A stretch of DNA of 64,000 nt from Micromonospora sp. MW-13 (GCF_003434305.1 NZ_QKKX01000035.1:124001-188000), one strand, 5' to 3'. Positions 45,338-54,668 are shown, numbered from the stretch's first letter. Numbers and translations: made by a program. The notes: generated by a model from the sequence alone, not told the origin.

Positions 45338-46678
45338 GTGCCCGCAAGCATCCCTCGGGAGAGAACGTCCAGGATCAGGGTCATCGCGGCCGGCATCGGC
45401 GTCGGCCTCGTCACGGCCGGAGGGGCCACCTCACTTCCCGCCGGGCCGGCGGTAGCGGCAGCGCGCTCGGCCCTCGCCGTCAACCTCGACTCCACCCCGC
45501 CCGGGGCACCCACCGTCTCCCACCCGGGAGACCTGACCACGACGGTGCACGTGCCGGCGACCTTCACCGTCGCCAAGAGCGCCACCGGCGACACCCCGAG
45601 CCAGTACGTCTACCAACTCAATGCCGGCCCGCCGGCCAATGTCGCGGCGGACGGCCAGGGCAACGCCACCATCGTGATCGCACCCACCCGATTCACCAAC
45701 ACCCTCACCGTGACCGGCGTCTCCGGCGGAAGCTTCGGCGAGTCCACCAACGTCACGTTCAACTCGAACCCCGCTCCCCCCGCCGTCGACGGCGACATGA
45801 CCGGAGACGGGGCCGCCGACCTGCTCATCGTGGGCGCGGCGCACGGCCTGCCCTCCGGGCTCTGGCTGGCCCCCGGCAACACCGCCGGCTCCGCTCTCCC
45901 CGCGACCGACATCGGCGCCCTGGGCAACGGGGTCGGGAACAACACCTCCGCCGACTTCGACGGGGCGCAGGTCCTCACCGGCCGGTTCACCGGCACCGGG
46001 GTCCAGGACGTCCTCGTCTACTACCCCGCCGGCGTCAATCCAGGCGGCGCCAGCGTCCTGGCCGCCAACGGCGACGGCTCTGTCCTCCAGAGCCACCTCA
46101 GCGGCAACCAGTTCAGCATCTACTCCGGCCAACTCCTCGACCCCGACGGCAACATACCCCTCCAGTTGGCCAACGCCGGCGACACCCGCCGCATCGACGC
46201 CCCGGTCCCCGACCTCATCGGCATCAGCGGCAACGCCACCACCGGCCATCACCTGACCTATTACCCCAGCCTCGGTGCGCCCGCCGCATACTTCGGCGTC
46301 TTCCACACCACCGCCCTCACCCCCACCGGCGGCACCGACTGGAACAACTGGACGATCGCCACCGCCCAGCTCACCGGCGGCACCGCCATGTTCCTGTGGA
46401 ACCGCACCACCGGCGCCCTGCACCTGTGGACCGACCTCACGGTCGACCCCGACACCGGCGCACTCAGCTACACCCCCTACGCGCTGTCCACGTCCTGGAA
46501 CACCGGCGCGAACCTCACCCTGCGCGCCGCCGACGTCGGCAACGACGGCACGCCCGACCTGTGGACCGTCGGCGCCGGTGGCAGCACCGTCCTCTGGCGG
46601 GTAACCAACCTCACCGCAGGCACCCCCGGCACCGGCACCCTCGCCGCCGACCCGGCCCGGACCTTGATCACCAATTAG
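45338..46678 (+). CDS. secreted protein with FG-GAP/VCBS-like repeats
   Basis: A 446-residue exported protein. GTG at 45338 follows GGGAGGAA. The signal peptide runs RIRVIAAGIGVGLVTAGGAT...AVAA (cleavage near 41). Next comes an Ig-like region (PGAPTVSHPGDLTTTVHVPA), then repeats of the FG-GAP type with acidic loops: DGDMTGDGAADLLIVGAAHG, VPDLIGISGNATTGHH, DVGNDGTPDLWTVGAGGSTV. Similar modules appear as the C-terminal half of much larger Micromonospora LamG or RHS-like surface proteins, so this may be a stand-alone adhesin or a shortened derivative. It diverges from the GHL10 gene. Confidence 0.75.
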   Translation: MPASIPRERTSRIRVIAAGIGVGLVTAGGATSLPAGPAVAAARSALAVNLDSTPPGAPTVSHPGDLTTTVHVPATFTVAKSATGDTPSQYVYQLNAGPPANVAADGQGNATIVIAPTRFTNTLTVTGVSGGSFGESTNVTFNSNPAPPAVDGDMTGDGAADLLIVGAAHGLPSGLWLAPGNTAGSALPATDIGALGNGVGNNTSADFDGAQVLTGRFTGTGVQDVLVYYPAGVNPGGASVLAANGDGSVLQSHLSGNQFSIYSGQLLDPDGNIPLQLANAGDTRRIDAPVPDLIGISGNATTGHHLTYYPSLGAPAAYFGVFHTTALTPTGGTDWNNWTIATAQLTGGTAMFLWNRTTGALHLWTDLTVDPDTGALSYTPYALSTSWNTGANLTLRAADVGNDGTPDLWTVGAGGSTVLWRVTNLTAGTPGTGTLAADPARTLITN

Positions 46679-46790
46679 TCCTGACAGCTCAACGGTGCCG
46701 GCGGCGTCGCCCGCGACACCGCCAGTCGTGCCCGTCCGGCCGGGTCCCGTCGGAGCGCGCGGGACCGAATACCACCCCGGATCTTCTGAC

Positions 46791-46828
46791 CCGGGGCCGG
46801 TCTCGGCGCACGCCGGGACCGGCCCCGG
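46791..46828. terminator. hairpin between convergent genes
   Basis: Arms CCGGGGCCGGTC / GACCGGCCCCGG (12 bp, perfect), loop 14 nt, between the FG-GAP-like gene and the App1-like gene. Confidence 0.6.
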
Positions 46829-46846
46829 CCGCCGTGCCGGGAAGGC

Positions 46847-47887
46847 TCAGACCAGGCCGGCTTCGCGCAGCAGCTTCCACAGCCCCGCGCCGTCGGGGGC
46901 GGCGAGCCACTTCTGCCCCACCGGCCCGGACGACGAACTGCCGGACGGGGCGGGCAGGCTACCGGCCAGCACCGACTGGGTGGGCGAGAGGCGGCGGATC
47001 GCCACCCCGGCCACGTTGTCCGGGTGCCCGGCGGCGAACTCCCGGTAGATCTCCGGGTCGTGCTGGCCGTCGTCGCCGATCAGCAGCCAGCGCACGTCGG
47101 GGAACTCGCGGGACAGCCGGGCCAGGGTGGCCCGCTTGTGCTCCCGGCCGCTGCGGAACCACCGGTCGGCCGTCGGCCCCCAGTCGGTGAGCAGCAGCGG
47201 CCCAGCCGGGTAGAGGTGCCGGGACAGGAACCGGGTCAGGGTCGGCGCGACGTTCCACGCGCCGGTGGACAGGTAGAGGACCGGGGCCCCGGGGTGGGCG
47301 GTGACCAGCCGCTCGTAGAGCACGGCCATGCCGGGCACCGCGGTGCGGGCGTGCTCGTCGAGGACGAAGGTGTTCCACGCGGCCAGCAGCGGACGGGGCA
47401 GCGCCGTCACCATGACCGTGTCGTCGATGTCGGAGAGGATGCCGAACCGGACGTTCGGATCGAGGACGCGGATCAGCGCCTCCACCGGCTCGGCGTCGGC
47501 GACGCTCAACCGCACCGACGACCAGCCGGGCGTCAGGTTGGCCTCGACCACGGTGTCGACGAAGCCGCTGCGGTCGGCCTTCGCCTCGTGCGTCACCCCG
47601 CCGGCCTCGACGGTGACCGTCACGTGCTTCGCGGGCAGGGTGGCGAAGCTGCGCCAGCCGCGCACCTTCTCCAGGCGCTGCCCGGACCGGGTGTCGGGGC
47701 GGCCGAGCAGCACCCGGCACAGCACGCGCGCCCAGCCGGGGGCGCCGTACCCGGCGTACGCGACAATGTTGGTCTGCCACCCGGTGCGCCGCAGCCGGCG
47801 CTCCACGAGGTTGTGCACGGCATCCTCGATCCGCGCGGCCCGGTGCAGGTTCGGAACGGCCAGTTCGCCGGCGGGTGTCGGTGGCAC
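46847..47887 (-). CDS. App1-like (DUF2183) phosphatase domain protein
   Basis: A 346-residue protein of the App1/DUF2183 family (yeast App1 is a Mg-dependent phosphatidate phosphatase). Seen: an N-terminal beta domain (AVHNLVERRLRRTGWQTNIV) and then the HAD-like catalytic segment RFGILSDIDDTVMVTALPRP near 194 with the DxDxT signature, YLSTGAWNVAPTLTRFLSRH near 255 and WLLIGDDGQHDPEIYREFAA near 308. The frame is open far upstream; GTG at 47887 begins the conserved part and has CAGGGT 6 nt before it (weak leaderless -10). No signal peptide. The actual substrate in bacteria is unsettled. Confidence 0.88.
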   Translation of the reverse strand: MPPTPAGELAVPNLHRAARIEDAVHNLVERRLRRTGWQTNIVAYAGYGAPGWARVLCRVLLGRPDTRSGQRLEKVRGWRSFATLPAKHVTVTVEAGGVTHEAKADRSGFVDTVVEANLTPGWSSVRLSVADAEPVEALIRVLDPNVRFGILSDIDDTVMVTALPRPLLAAWNTFVLDEHARTAVPGMAVLYERLVTAHPGAPVLYLSTGAWNVAPTLTRFLSRHLYPAGPLLLTDWGPTADRWFRSGREHKRATLARLSREFPDVRWLLIGDDGQHDPEIYREFAAGHPDNVAGVAIRRLSPTQSVLAGSLPAPSGSSSSGPVGQKWLAAPDGAGLWKLLREAGLV

Positions 47888-48016
47888 GCTGCAACCCTGC
47901 CACACCTCGGCGGAGACGGCCACGCAAGGCGAGGAGCTGCCGGCTCCGCCCGATTCGCCCCGCTTGCACCCGACACGTGACATACTCCGGTCGGGACGAC
48001 GACGGGGGCGTTGGTC

Positions 48017-49669
48017 GTGTCGACACGTGTGCGACTCCATGGGCGACGGCGCCCGGCGCTCGACCGGCCGGCGCTGGTCGCGCTGCTGCTCGGGCTGGCC
48101 GGGTTCGGTTACCGGCTGCTCCTCACGCTGCTCACCGTGCCCGTGTCGAACAGCGACGAGGCGACCTTCGGGCTGGCCGCGCTGCACGTCGCCGCCGGCC
48201 GGGAGCACCCCGTCTTCCTGTACGGGCAGCGTTACATGGGAACGGCGGAGTCGTACCTGGCGGCCCCGCTGGTGGCCGTCGCCGGCCCGAGCTGGCCGGT
48301 GCTGCGGCTGCCGGTGCTGGCGCTCTGGGCGGTCTTCGTCTGGCTGATGTACCGGCTGACCCGCCGGATCTGCGCGCCGTGGCACGCCGTGCTGGTCGTC
48401 GGCCTGCTCGCGCTGGGCCCCGAGCGGGTGCTCCGGGACCAGTTGATGGCGGTGGGCGGGCGGCCCGAGGTGAAACCGGCGGTGGTGCTGATCCTGCTGG
48501 TCGCCGTGGGGCTGGCCGACGGGCGGGTCCGGGCCCGGCGGCTCGCGGTGGGCGCGGCCGGACTGGTGGCCGGGCTGGCCGTGTGGTCGGACTGGCTGAT
48601 CGTGCCGTACCTGGCCGTGGCCGGGCTGCTGCTGGTCTGGGTGCTGCGCCGAGAGCTGTTCGGCTGGTCCGGGGCGCTGCTGGCGGCCGGGTTCGCCGTC
48701 GGGACGGCGCCGTTGATCGTCGACAACCTGCGCGCGCCGCCCGGGCAGGACTCGCTGTCGGTGCTGCGGCGGATCAGCACGGTGACCGGCGCGGCCCCGC
48801 CCCTGCTCGATCGGCTGCGCGGCGGGCTCCTGGAGGGGGTGCCGCTGGCCACCGGGCTCTGCCCGGCCGACGGCTGCGCCCGCTGGCAGCAGTGGTTCGG
48901 GCTGCTCTACCCGGCGCTGCTGGCCGCCGCCGGGGCGCTCGCCCTGGTCGCGTACCGGCGGGCCGCCGCCGGCTCCTCCACGACCGCGACCGCCGGCGAC
49001 CGGGGTCGGCCGACCGCCGACCGGGCCGGACCGGCCGCGCAGCTCGCCCTGGTCGCGGGTGCCGCCCTCACCCTGGCGACGTACGTCCGCAGCCCGCTGG
49101 CCGCCACCGACCCGCTGAACAACGCCCGCTACCTGTCGGTGCTCCAACTCTCGCTGCCGGTGGTGCTGTGGCCGCTGTGGCTGGCGGCGGTCGGCGTCTG
49201 GAGGGGCACGGCGGGGGCCGCCGGCCGGCTGGCCGGCGCGTCGGCCACCGCCGCGCTGGCCGGGCTGACCGCCACCGCGGTGGTCGCCACCGGCCTGTTC
49301 GTCGCCGGCGTCGGCCCGGTGCGCGCCGAGGAGCGGCGGGCCCGGGAGCTGGCCGACACGGTCCACCGGGCCGGACTGCGCGCGGTGTACGGCGAATACT
49401 GGACCTGCAACCGGCTGGTCTTCAACACCGCCGAGGCGGTGCTCTGCGGGGTGCTCGACGAGGAGCTGACCCCGGGGCAGAACCGGTACGGGCCGTACTG
49501 GCGGCAGGTGGGGCAGGCCGACCGCCCCGGGTACGTGCTGGCGGCCGACGGCCCCGCCGACCGGCGGCTGCGGGAGCTGCTGGGCGCGCGCGCCGCACCG
49601 GCGCTGATCGCCGAGGTGGGTGGCTTTCGCGTGTACCACCCGGAGACGGCCGTGCGGCCGTGGCGCTGA
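48017..49669 (+). CDS. polytopic GT-C fold glycosyltransferase-like membrane protein
   Basis: A 550-residue protein with about 10 hydrophobic segments. After the first segment comes VPVSNSDEATFGLAALHVAA, where the Asp-Glu pair matches the catalytic DE/DxD of GT-C (GT39/83, ArnT-like) enzymes in the first outside loop, followed by FLYGQRYMGTAESYLAAPLV. The C-terminal about 110 residues form a soluble outside domain with YGEYWTCNRLVFNTAEAVLC. Such proteins move sugars from polyprenyl phosphate to acceptors on the outer face. The donor and acceptor are unknown. GTG at 48017 is preferred; a TTG two codons earlier is possible. Confidence 0.8.
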   Translation: MSTRVRLHGRRRPALDRPALVALLLGLAGFGYRLLLTLLTVPVSNSDEATFGLAALHVAAGREHPVFLYGQRYMGTAESYLAAPLVAVAGPSWPVLRLPVLALWAVFVWLMYRLTRRICAPWHAVLVVGLLALGPERVLRDQLMAVGGRPEVKPAVVLILLVAVGLADGRVRARRLAVGAAGLVAGLAVWSDWLIVPYLAVAGLLLVWVLRRELFGWSGALLAAGFAVGTAPLIVDNLRAPPGQDSLSVLRRISTVTGAAPPLLDRLRGGLLEGVPLATGLCPADGCARWQQWFGLLYPALLAAAGALALVAYRRAAAGSSTTATAGDRGRPTADRAGPAAQLALVAGAALTLATYVRSPLAATDPLNNARYLSVLQLSLPVVLWPLWLAAVGVWRGTAGAAGRLAGASATAALAGLTATAVVATGLFVAGVGPVRAEERRARELADTVHRAGLRAVYGEYWTCNRLVFNTAEAVLCGVLDEELTPGQNRYGPYWRQVGQADRPGYVLAADGPADRRLRELLGARAAPALIAEVGGFRVYHPETAVRPWR

Positions 49670-49735
49670 CCCGGGCCGTACGCTGGCCGGACCGGCGCGC
49701 GCCGGCGCGCCGCCGCACCGAGGAGTCGTACCGAG

Positions 49736-50533
49736 ATGCTCATCCTGCTGCCGCCCTCGGAGGGGAAGGCCGACGCCGGCACGGGCCGGCGGCTGGACCC
49801 GGCCCGGCTGTCCCTGCCCGAGCTGGCCCCGGCCCGCGCGCGGGTGCTGGCGGAACTGGTCGGCCTCTGCGCCGGGCCGGACGAGGCGGCGGCCCTGGAC
49901 GCGCTGGGGCTGACCCCGGGGTTGGCCGGTGAGCTGCGCCGCAACGCCCGGCTGGAGCGGGCGGCCACCGCCCCGGCGGGCCGGATCTACACCGGCGTGC
50001 TCTACGAGGCCCTCGACCTGGCGACGCTGCCCCCCACGGCACAGCGGGCGGCCCGCCGTTCGGTGCTGATCAGCTCCGGCCTGTGGGGGGCGGTGCGGCT
50101 CACCGACCGCATCCCGCCGTACCGGTGCCCGATCGGGGCGCGGCTGCCCGGGGTGGGGGCGCTGTCGGCGTACTGGCGGCGGGAGCTGGCCCCGGCGTTG
50201 GACGCGGCGGCCGGCGGCGGCGCGGTGCTGGACCTGCGCTCGGGCGCGTACGCGGCGACCTGGACGCCGCGCGGCGAGCTGGCCGCACGGACGGTGACGG
50301 TGCGGGTGCTGCACGAGCGGGACACCCCGGACGGGCCGGTCCGGTCGGTGGTCAGCCACTTCAACAAGGCGACCAAGGGCCGGCTGGTCCGCGACCTGCT
50401 CGTCGCCGGCGCCCGGCCGCGCCGGGCCGGCGAGCTGGTGACCGCGCTGCGGGACCTGAAGTACACGGTCCTGGAACAGCCGGTGACCGCCGGCCGGCCC
50501 CGGACGGTGGACCTCGTGGTGACGCAGTTGTGA
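49736..50533 (+). CDS. yaaA: YaaA family (DUF328) peroxide-stress protein
   Basis: A 265-residue YaaA homologue. Seen: MLILLPPSEGKADAGTGRRL at the N-terminus, IYTGVLYEALDLATLP near 83, SVLISSGLWGAVRLTDRIPP near 108, YRCPIGARLPGVG and VVSHFNKATKGRLVRDLL near 205, with KYTVLEQP near the end. E. coli YaaA limits DNA damage under peroxide stress by lowering free iron and binds DNA. ATG at 49736 starts the universally conserved MLILL. Transcribed singly, 66 bp after the GT-C gene. Confidence 0.93.
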   Translation: MLILLPPSEGKADAGTGRRLDPARLSLPELAPARARVLAELVGLCAGPDEAAALDALGLTPGLAGELRRNARLERAATAPAGRIYTGVLYEALDLATLPPTAQRAARRSVLISSGLWGAVRLTDRIPPYRCPIGARLPGVGALSAYWRRELAPALDAAAGGGAVLDLRSGAYAATWTPRGELAARTVTVRVLHERDTPDGPVRSVVSHFNKATKGRLVRDLLVAGARPRRAGELVTALRDLKYTVLEQPVTAGRPRTVDLVVTQL

Positions 50534-50664
50534 CAGATCGCGCACGGGACACGTCGTCGTCGGCTACTGTCGCAAGATTTCCTCAAGGCTCGCGGCCACG
50601 GCTACCACCGGACCGCCCGGGAGGCCACGGTTAGGGGATCCCCGACGCCGACAAGGAGACTGTG

Positions 50665-51357
50665 GTGGCCCCCGAACCCACGCTGCTCGACCGGCCTCGT
50701 CCTCGCGCGACCCCGGCCCCGCTGGACTGGCTGACCCTCGCCGACGCGTTCGAGGTGGCCTGTCTGCTGCGCTGCACCTCCGCGCCGGCCGCCCCGGCCG
50801 GGGCGGGACGCCGGCCCCCGGGCCCCACCCACATCGGCCCGGCCGCCGAGTTCAACCGGGAGGACGCGGCGCACCGGATGCGCCTGCTCCTCGCCCGGCT
50901 GGAGATCCCCGTCGGGCACGACGTGGCCACCGGCGGCCTGCGCCGCCGCTACGAGCTGCACCGGCTCCAGGTGCCCCGCGAGCACCGGGCGACGTACGCG
51001 ACATTGGTCGAGATCGGCTGGCGGCAGGGCCGCCGGGAGCTGCTCGGCGGGCCCGTCCCGGGCGCGTCCACGGCCCGCCGGACGTGGCGTCCCCGGCTGG
51101 CCGCCTCGGCCTGGCGGGCTGCGCTGCTGGCCGGCGGCCGGCACGTGCGCCGGCACATCCTCGGGATCCGGCTGACCGACCGGGAGCTGGCCGCCGTGCT
51201 GGTCCGGGGCGCCGCCCTGCTGGAGGTGCCGGCGCTGCTACGGCCCGGCGCGGGCTGCTTCGTGGTCAGCGTGGCCGACGGCCCGGACCGGGACCGCATC
51301 CTGCACAGCGTCGCCCTGGACCCGGCGACCGGGCCGGGGGTGGCCGCGGTCGGCTGA
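50665..51357 (+). CDS. hypothetical actinobacterial protein (230 aa)
   Basis: A soluble protein of about 230 residues, not recognised. Visible: an N-terminal Pro-rich leader, LDWLTLADAFEVACLLRCTS near 22, GPAAEFNREDAAHRMRLLLA near 55, a central Trp/Arg-rich part (RTWRPRLAASAWRAALLAGG) and a final strand-rich segment CFVVSVADGPDRDRILHSVA. No signal peptide or membrane span. AAGGAG at 50653-50658 gives best spacing to the GTG at 50665, though the GTG at 50662 is also possible. The TAXI lipoprotein gene follows 56 bp later on the same strand, so the two may share a transcript. Confidence 0.6.
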   Translation: MAPEPTLLDRPRPRATPAPLDWLTLADAFEVACLLRCTSAPAAPAGAGRRPPGPTHIGPAAEFNREDAAHRMRLLLARLEIPVGHDVATGGLRRRYELHRLQVPREHRATYATLVEIGWRQGRRELLGGPVPGASTARRTWRPRLAASAWRAALLAGGRHVRRHILGIRLTDRELAAVLVRGAALLEVPALLRPGAGCFVVSVADGPDRDRILHSVALDPATGPGVAAVG

Positions 51358-51413
51358 GCGCGGCCGGCCGGCGGGCTTGCGCCGGGAGCGCCGCACGGCG
51401 CAGAGTGCACCGG

Positions 51414-52370
51414 GTGAGCCGAAGCTGGTCTGTGCCACCGCGCGCCGCCGGCGTGGCGGTGCTGCTGTTGGTGCTGGTGGCGGCGTGGCCCGGGCTCGCC
51501 GCCTGCCAGGATTCGCCGAGCGAGCCGATCCCGATCCGGATCGCCACCGGCAGCCCCACCGCCGTCTACCACGCGTTCGGCGAGTCGCTGGCCGCCATCC
51601 TGAACCGGGAACTGCCCGGGGTGCGGGCGAGCGTGGTGGTCACCGCCGCGTCGGCGGAGAACATGCGGCTGCTCGGCACGGGGGACGCCGAGCTGGGCTT
51701 CACCCAGGCCGACGTGCTTCCCACCGACCGGGAGGAGCAGCCACGGGTGCTGGCCGTGGCCCGGGTCTACGACGACCTGCTGCACCTGGTCACCAGGGCC
51801 GACGGCCCGGTCCGCTCGGTGGCCGACCTGCGCGGCCGGCGGGTCTCCGTGGGGGCGCCCGGCTCCGGCACCGAGGTGACCGCCACCCGGCTGCTGGAGG
51901 TCGCCCGACTGGGCGGCACCGCGGTCCGTAGGGAGCGGCTGGGGCTGGACGGCTCGGTCGCCGCGCTGCGCGTCGGGCGGATCGACGCCTTCTTCTTCTC
52001 CGGCGGGCTCCCGGTGCGCGGCGTCGAGGAGCTGGCCTCGGACAGCGCCACCCGGATCGTCGACCTGGGCGAGTGGACGGAGCCGCTGCGGCGCAGCTAC
52101 CGGGAGGTCTACGTGTCCCGGGACATTCCCCGCTCGGTGTACCTGGTCGAGCCGGTGACCACCGTGGCGAACCCGAACTACCTGGTCGTCCGGGCCGACC
52201 TGCCGGCGCCGCTGGTCCGGGAGGTGACCCGGCTGCTGATGGAACGCCGGGCCGAGCTGGCCGCGGCGCATCCCGCGGCGGGCCGGATGAGCCCCCGCTC
52301 GGCGATCGCCACCGCCCCGCTGCCGCTGCATCCCGGGGCCGCCGACTGGTACCGGTCGAACAAGCCCTGA
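51414..52370 (+). CDS. TAXI-family solute-binding lipoprotein
   Basis: A 318-residue periplasmic-type binding protein. The signal peptide ends in a lipobox (WPGLAAC, Cys about 28), so it should be a lipoprotein on the outer membrane face. Seen: IRIATGSPTAVYHAFGESLA near 41, VTAASAENMRLLGTGDAELG near 75, DLRGRRVSVGAPGSGTEVTA near 139 and AALRVGRIDAFFFSGGLPVR near 183. This pattern is the TAXI branch of TRAP transporter binding proteins. No DctQ/DctM permease lies nearby. It converges on a histidine kinase with only 3 bp between stops, which suggests a sensing role, by inference. GTG at 51405 is an alternative start. Confidence 0.88.
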   Translation: MSRSWSVPPRAAGVAVLLLVLVAAWPGLAACQDSPSEPIPIRIATGSPTAVYHAFGESLAAILNRELPGVRASVVVTAASAENMRLLGTGDAELGFTQADVLPTDREEQPRVLAVARVYDDLLHLVTRADGPVRSVADLRGRRVSVGAPGSGTEVTATRLLEVARLGGTAVRRERLGLDGSVAALRVGRIDAFFFSGGLPVRGVEELASDSATRIVDLGEWTEPLRRSYREVYVSRDIPRSVYLVEPVTTVANPNYLVVRADLPAPLVREVTRLLMERRAELAAAHPAAGRMSPRSAIATAPLPLHPGAADWYRSNKP

Positions 52371-52373
52371 CCG

Positions 52374-53861
52374 TCAGCCGGCCGGCGCAGCCGCCCCGCC
52401 GGCCGGCGGGGCGTCCCGGCCCGGCGCGGCCCCACCGGCCGGCCCGGCGGTGCCCCCCGGAAGCCGGGCGGGGGCGGGGGCGGCCTCGGTCTCCGGGGCG
52501 GCCGGGAACCAGAGGCCGGCCACCAGGCCACGCGGCTGCGCCGGGCGCATGGTGAGCCGACCGTCGGAGGCGTCGACCAGGACCGCGACGATGGTCAGCC
52601 CCAGCCCGGCGCCGTCGACGTTCTGCACCTCGGGAGCCCGCCAGAACCGTTCGGTGGCCTGGTCGAGCTGGTCGAGGGTCATGCCGGGGCCGGTGTCGCG
52701 GACCTCCAGGGCCACCCCGTCGTCGGCCGGCCCGACGTCCACGGTCACCTCGCCGCCCGCGCCGCTGAACTTGACCGCGTTGTCGATCAGCGCGTCCAGC
52801 GCCTGGTCCACGGCGGTCGGCACGGTCCGGGCGTACACCGGGCCGGCGACCGGGGCCAGGCGCAGGGCGACCGACCGGTGCCGGGCCAGCGGCTGCCAGG
52901 CGGCCACCCGGGACGCGGCGACCGCCGCGGCGTCCACGGTGACCCGCTCGTTCTCCTCGCGCTCGGCGCGGGCCAGGGTGAGCAGGGCGTCCAGCAGCAG
53001 GGCCAGCCGGTCGGTCTCCTCCAGCGCCAGCCGGTGCTCGGCCCGCCCCTGCGGGTCGGTCAGGCTCGGCCCCAGCTCCTCCACCCGCAGCCGCAGCGCG
53101 GTCAGCGGGTTGCGTAGCTGGTGGCTCGCGTGCGCGACGAAGGCCCGTTGCCGGTCCATCACGTCCGACACCACGTCGGCCATGTTGTTGAAGCTCACCG
53201 CCAGGCGGCGCAGCTCCGGCGGGCCCAGCCGGTGCTGCACCCGGGCCCCCCGGTCCCCCTCGGCGATCTCGTGGGTGACCGCGTCCAGCTCGGTCACCGG
53301 GCGCAGCACCCAGCCGGCCAGCCCGAACGCGGTCAGCACGCAGGCCAGCACGGCGAAGATGCCGGTCGCGGCGAGCAGCAGCCACCACGCGGTGACGGTA
53401 CGCCGGACCCCGTCCGCCGGGCTGGCGATCACCACCGCCCCGAGCACCTCACCGCCGTCGTTGATGGGCACCGCCACCACGACCGGCCCGCCGGTCCACG
53501 GCCACACCGACTCCGGGACGCTGAACTGCTGCCCGGACAGCGCGTTGTCCAGCGCCGCCTCGGTGCCCGGCCCGACCTGCCAGCGGCGCGAGGCCACCAC
53601 CGTTCGGCGGTCCCGGTCGACCACGGCCGCGCCGATGCCGTACAGCTCGTCGTAGCTGCTCAGCTCGCCCCCGATCGGGCCGGGGACGCCGCCGCGCAGC
53701 ACCGGCCCGGCCAGCGAGGCGAACCGGGTCGCGTCGGCCAGCCGGTCGGCGCGCACCTCGTCGGTCTCCCGGGTGGCCAGGGTGGTGGCGAGCGGCGTCT
53801 CCAGCGCGATGAGCACCAGCACCATCAGCAGCAGGTAGCTGATGACCAACCGACGGCGCAC
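52374..53861 (-). CDS. two-component sensor histidine kinase
   Basis: A 495-residue membrane kinase. TM1 is RLVISYLLLMVLVLIALETP (4-23). An extracytoplasmic sensor region of about 130 residues follows, then TM2 (WWLLLAATGIFAVLACVLTA, about 159-178) and a HAMP domain. The dimerisation/phosphoacceptor helix has VAHASHQLRNPLTALRLRVE (H247), and the ATPase domain has ALDALIDNAVKFSGAGGEV near 355 and DTGPGMTLDQLDQATERFWR, then DGAGLGLTIV. A Pro/Ala-rich tail of about 45 residues follows the ATPase domain. ATG lies 7 bp after the response-regulator stop, so the two form an operon. Confidence 0.95.
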   Translation of the reverse strand: MRRRLVISYLLLMVLVLIALETPLATTLATRETDEVRADRLADATRFASLAGPVLRGGVPGPIGGELSSYDELYGIGAAVVDRDRRTVVASRRWQVGPGTEAALDNALSGQQFSVPESVWPWTGGPVVVAVPINDGGEVLGAVVIASPADGVRRTVTAWWLLLAATGIFAVLACVLTAFGLAGWVLRPVTELDAVTHEIAEGDRGARVQHRLGPPELRRLAVSFNNMADVVSDVMDRQRAFVAHASHQLRNPLTALRLRVEELGPSLTDPQGRAEHRLALEETDRLALLLDALLTLARAEREENERVTVDAAAVAASRVAAWQPLARHRSVALRLAPVAGPVYARTVPTAVDQALDALIDNAVKFSGAGGEVTVDVGPADDGVALEVRDTGPGMTLDQLDQATERFWRAPEVQNVDGAGLGLTIVAVLVDASDGRLTMRPAQPRGLVAGLWFPAAPETEAAPAPARLPGGTAGPAGGAAPGRDAPPAGGAAAPAG

Positions 53862-53868
53862 CGGCGCC

Positions 53869-54525
53869 TCACTCCCCGCGCAGCCGGTAGCCGACCCCGC
53901 GGACCGTCTCCACCAGCCGGGAGTCGCCCAGCTTGCCGCGCAGCGACCCGATGTGCACCTCGACGGTGTGCCGGTCCGCCCAGGTGGTGCCCCACACGTC
54001 GAGCAGGATCCGGTCCCGGGGCACCGCCGCCCCGAGCTGCCGGGCCAGCGAGAGCAGGATGTCGAACTCCTTGCGGGTGAGGGTCACCTCCCGGTCGTGC
54101 ACGCTGACCGTCCGACCGGCGACGTCGATGCGGACCGGGCCGGCCTGGATCACGTCCCGCTCCGGGGCGGCGTGCGCGGCCCGGCGCAGCACCGCCTCGA
54201 TCCGGGCCTGGAGCTCGACCATCGAGAACGGCTTCACCACGTAGTCGTCGGCGCCCAGCCGCAGGCCGAGGACCCGGTCGCGCTCCTCGCCCCGGGCGGT
54301 GACCGCGATGATGCCGAGCTGGGCGCTGCGCCGGCGCAGCGCCCGGCACAGGTCGGTGCCGTCGCCGTCGGGCAGGGTCAGGTCGAGCAGCACGAGGTCG
54401 CAGGGCGCGGCGGACAGCGCCGCGGCGACGGTGGCGGCGTGCTCCACCTCGTAGCCGCGGCGGGTCAGGGCGGACGACAGGGCGGCGGCCACCCGTCGGT
54501 CGTCCTCGACCAGCAGGATGCGCAA
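53869..54525 (-). CDS. OmpR/PhoB-type response regulator
   Basis: A 218-residue regulator. Receiver domain: LRILLVEDDRRVAAALSSAL with phosphoacceptor D48 in DLVLLDLTLPDGDG, the T/K switch in IIAVTARGEERD and DDYVVKPFSMVELQARI. The OmpR winged helix is seen in REVTLTRKEFDILLSLARQL and TVEVHIGSLRGKLGDSRLVE, ending RGVGYRLRGE. The start is an unusual TTG at 54525, chosen because GGAGG sits 7 nt upstream and the family begins here; upstream codons in frame show no homology. Operon with the histidine kinase. Target genes are not evident, but the facing TAXI lipoprotein is a natural candidate partner. Confidence 0.95.
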   Translation of the reverse strand: MRILLVEDDRRVAAALSSALTRRGYEVEHAATVAAALSAAPCDLVLLDLTLPDGDGTDLCRALRRRSAQLGIIAVTARGEERDRVLGLRLGADDYVVKPFSMVELQARIEAVLRRAAHAAPERDVIQAGPVRIDVAGRTVSVHDREVTLTRKEFDILLSLARQLGAAVPRDRILLDVWGTTWADRHTVEVHIGSLRGKLGDSRLVETVRGVGYRLRGE

Positions 54526-54668
54526 CCCGGACCTCCGTTCCTCGTACTCGACCGTCGAATGGTCCCAGAAGTGCCGCCCGGACGGGAGGGCCGGCCGGTC
54601 AGACCCTCCCCGTCGTCGGAGGACGCCCGGGCCGGGCCGGTCCCGGGCGGCGGGGGCCACGGTCGCCG

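Noticed and set aside
46847..50545. Giant 1232-codon minus-strand frame
   Set aside because: Only the last 346 codons (App1-like) show family motifs; the rest is antisense to the GT-C and yaaA genes.
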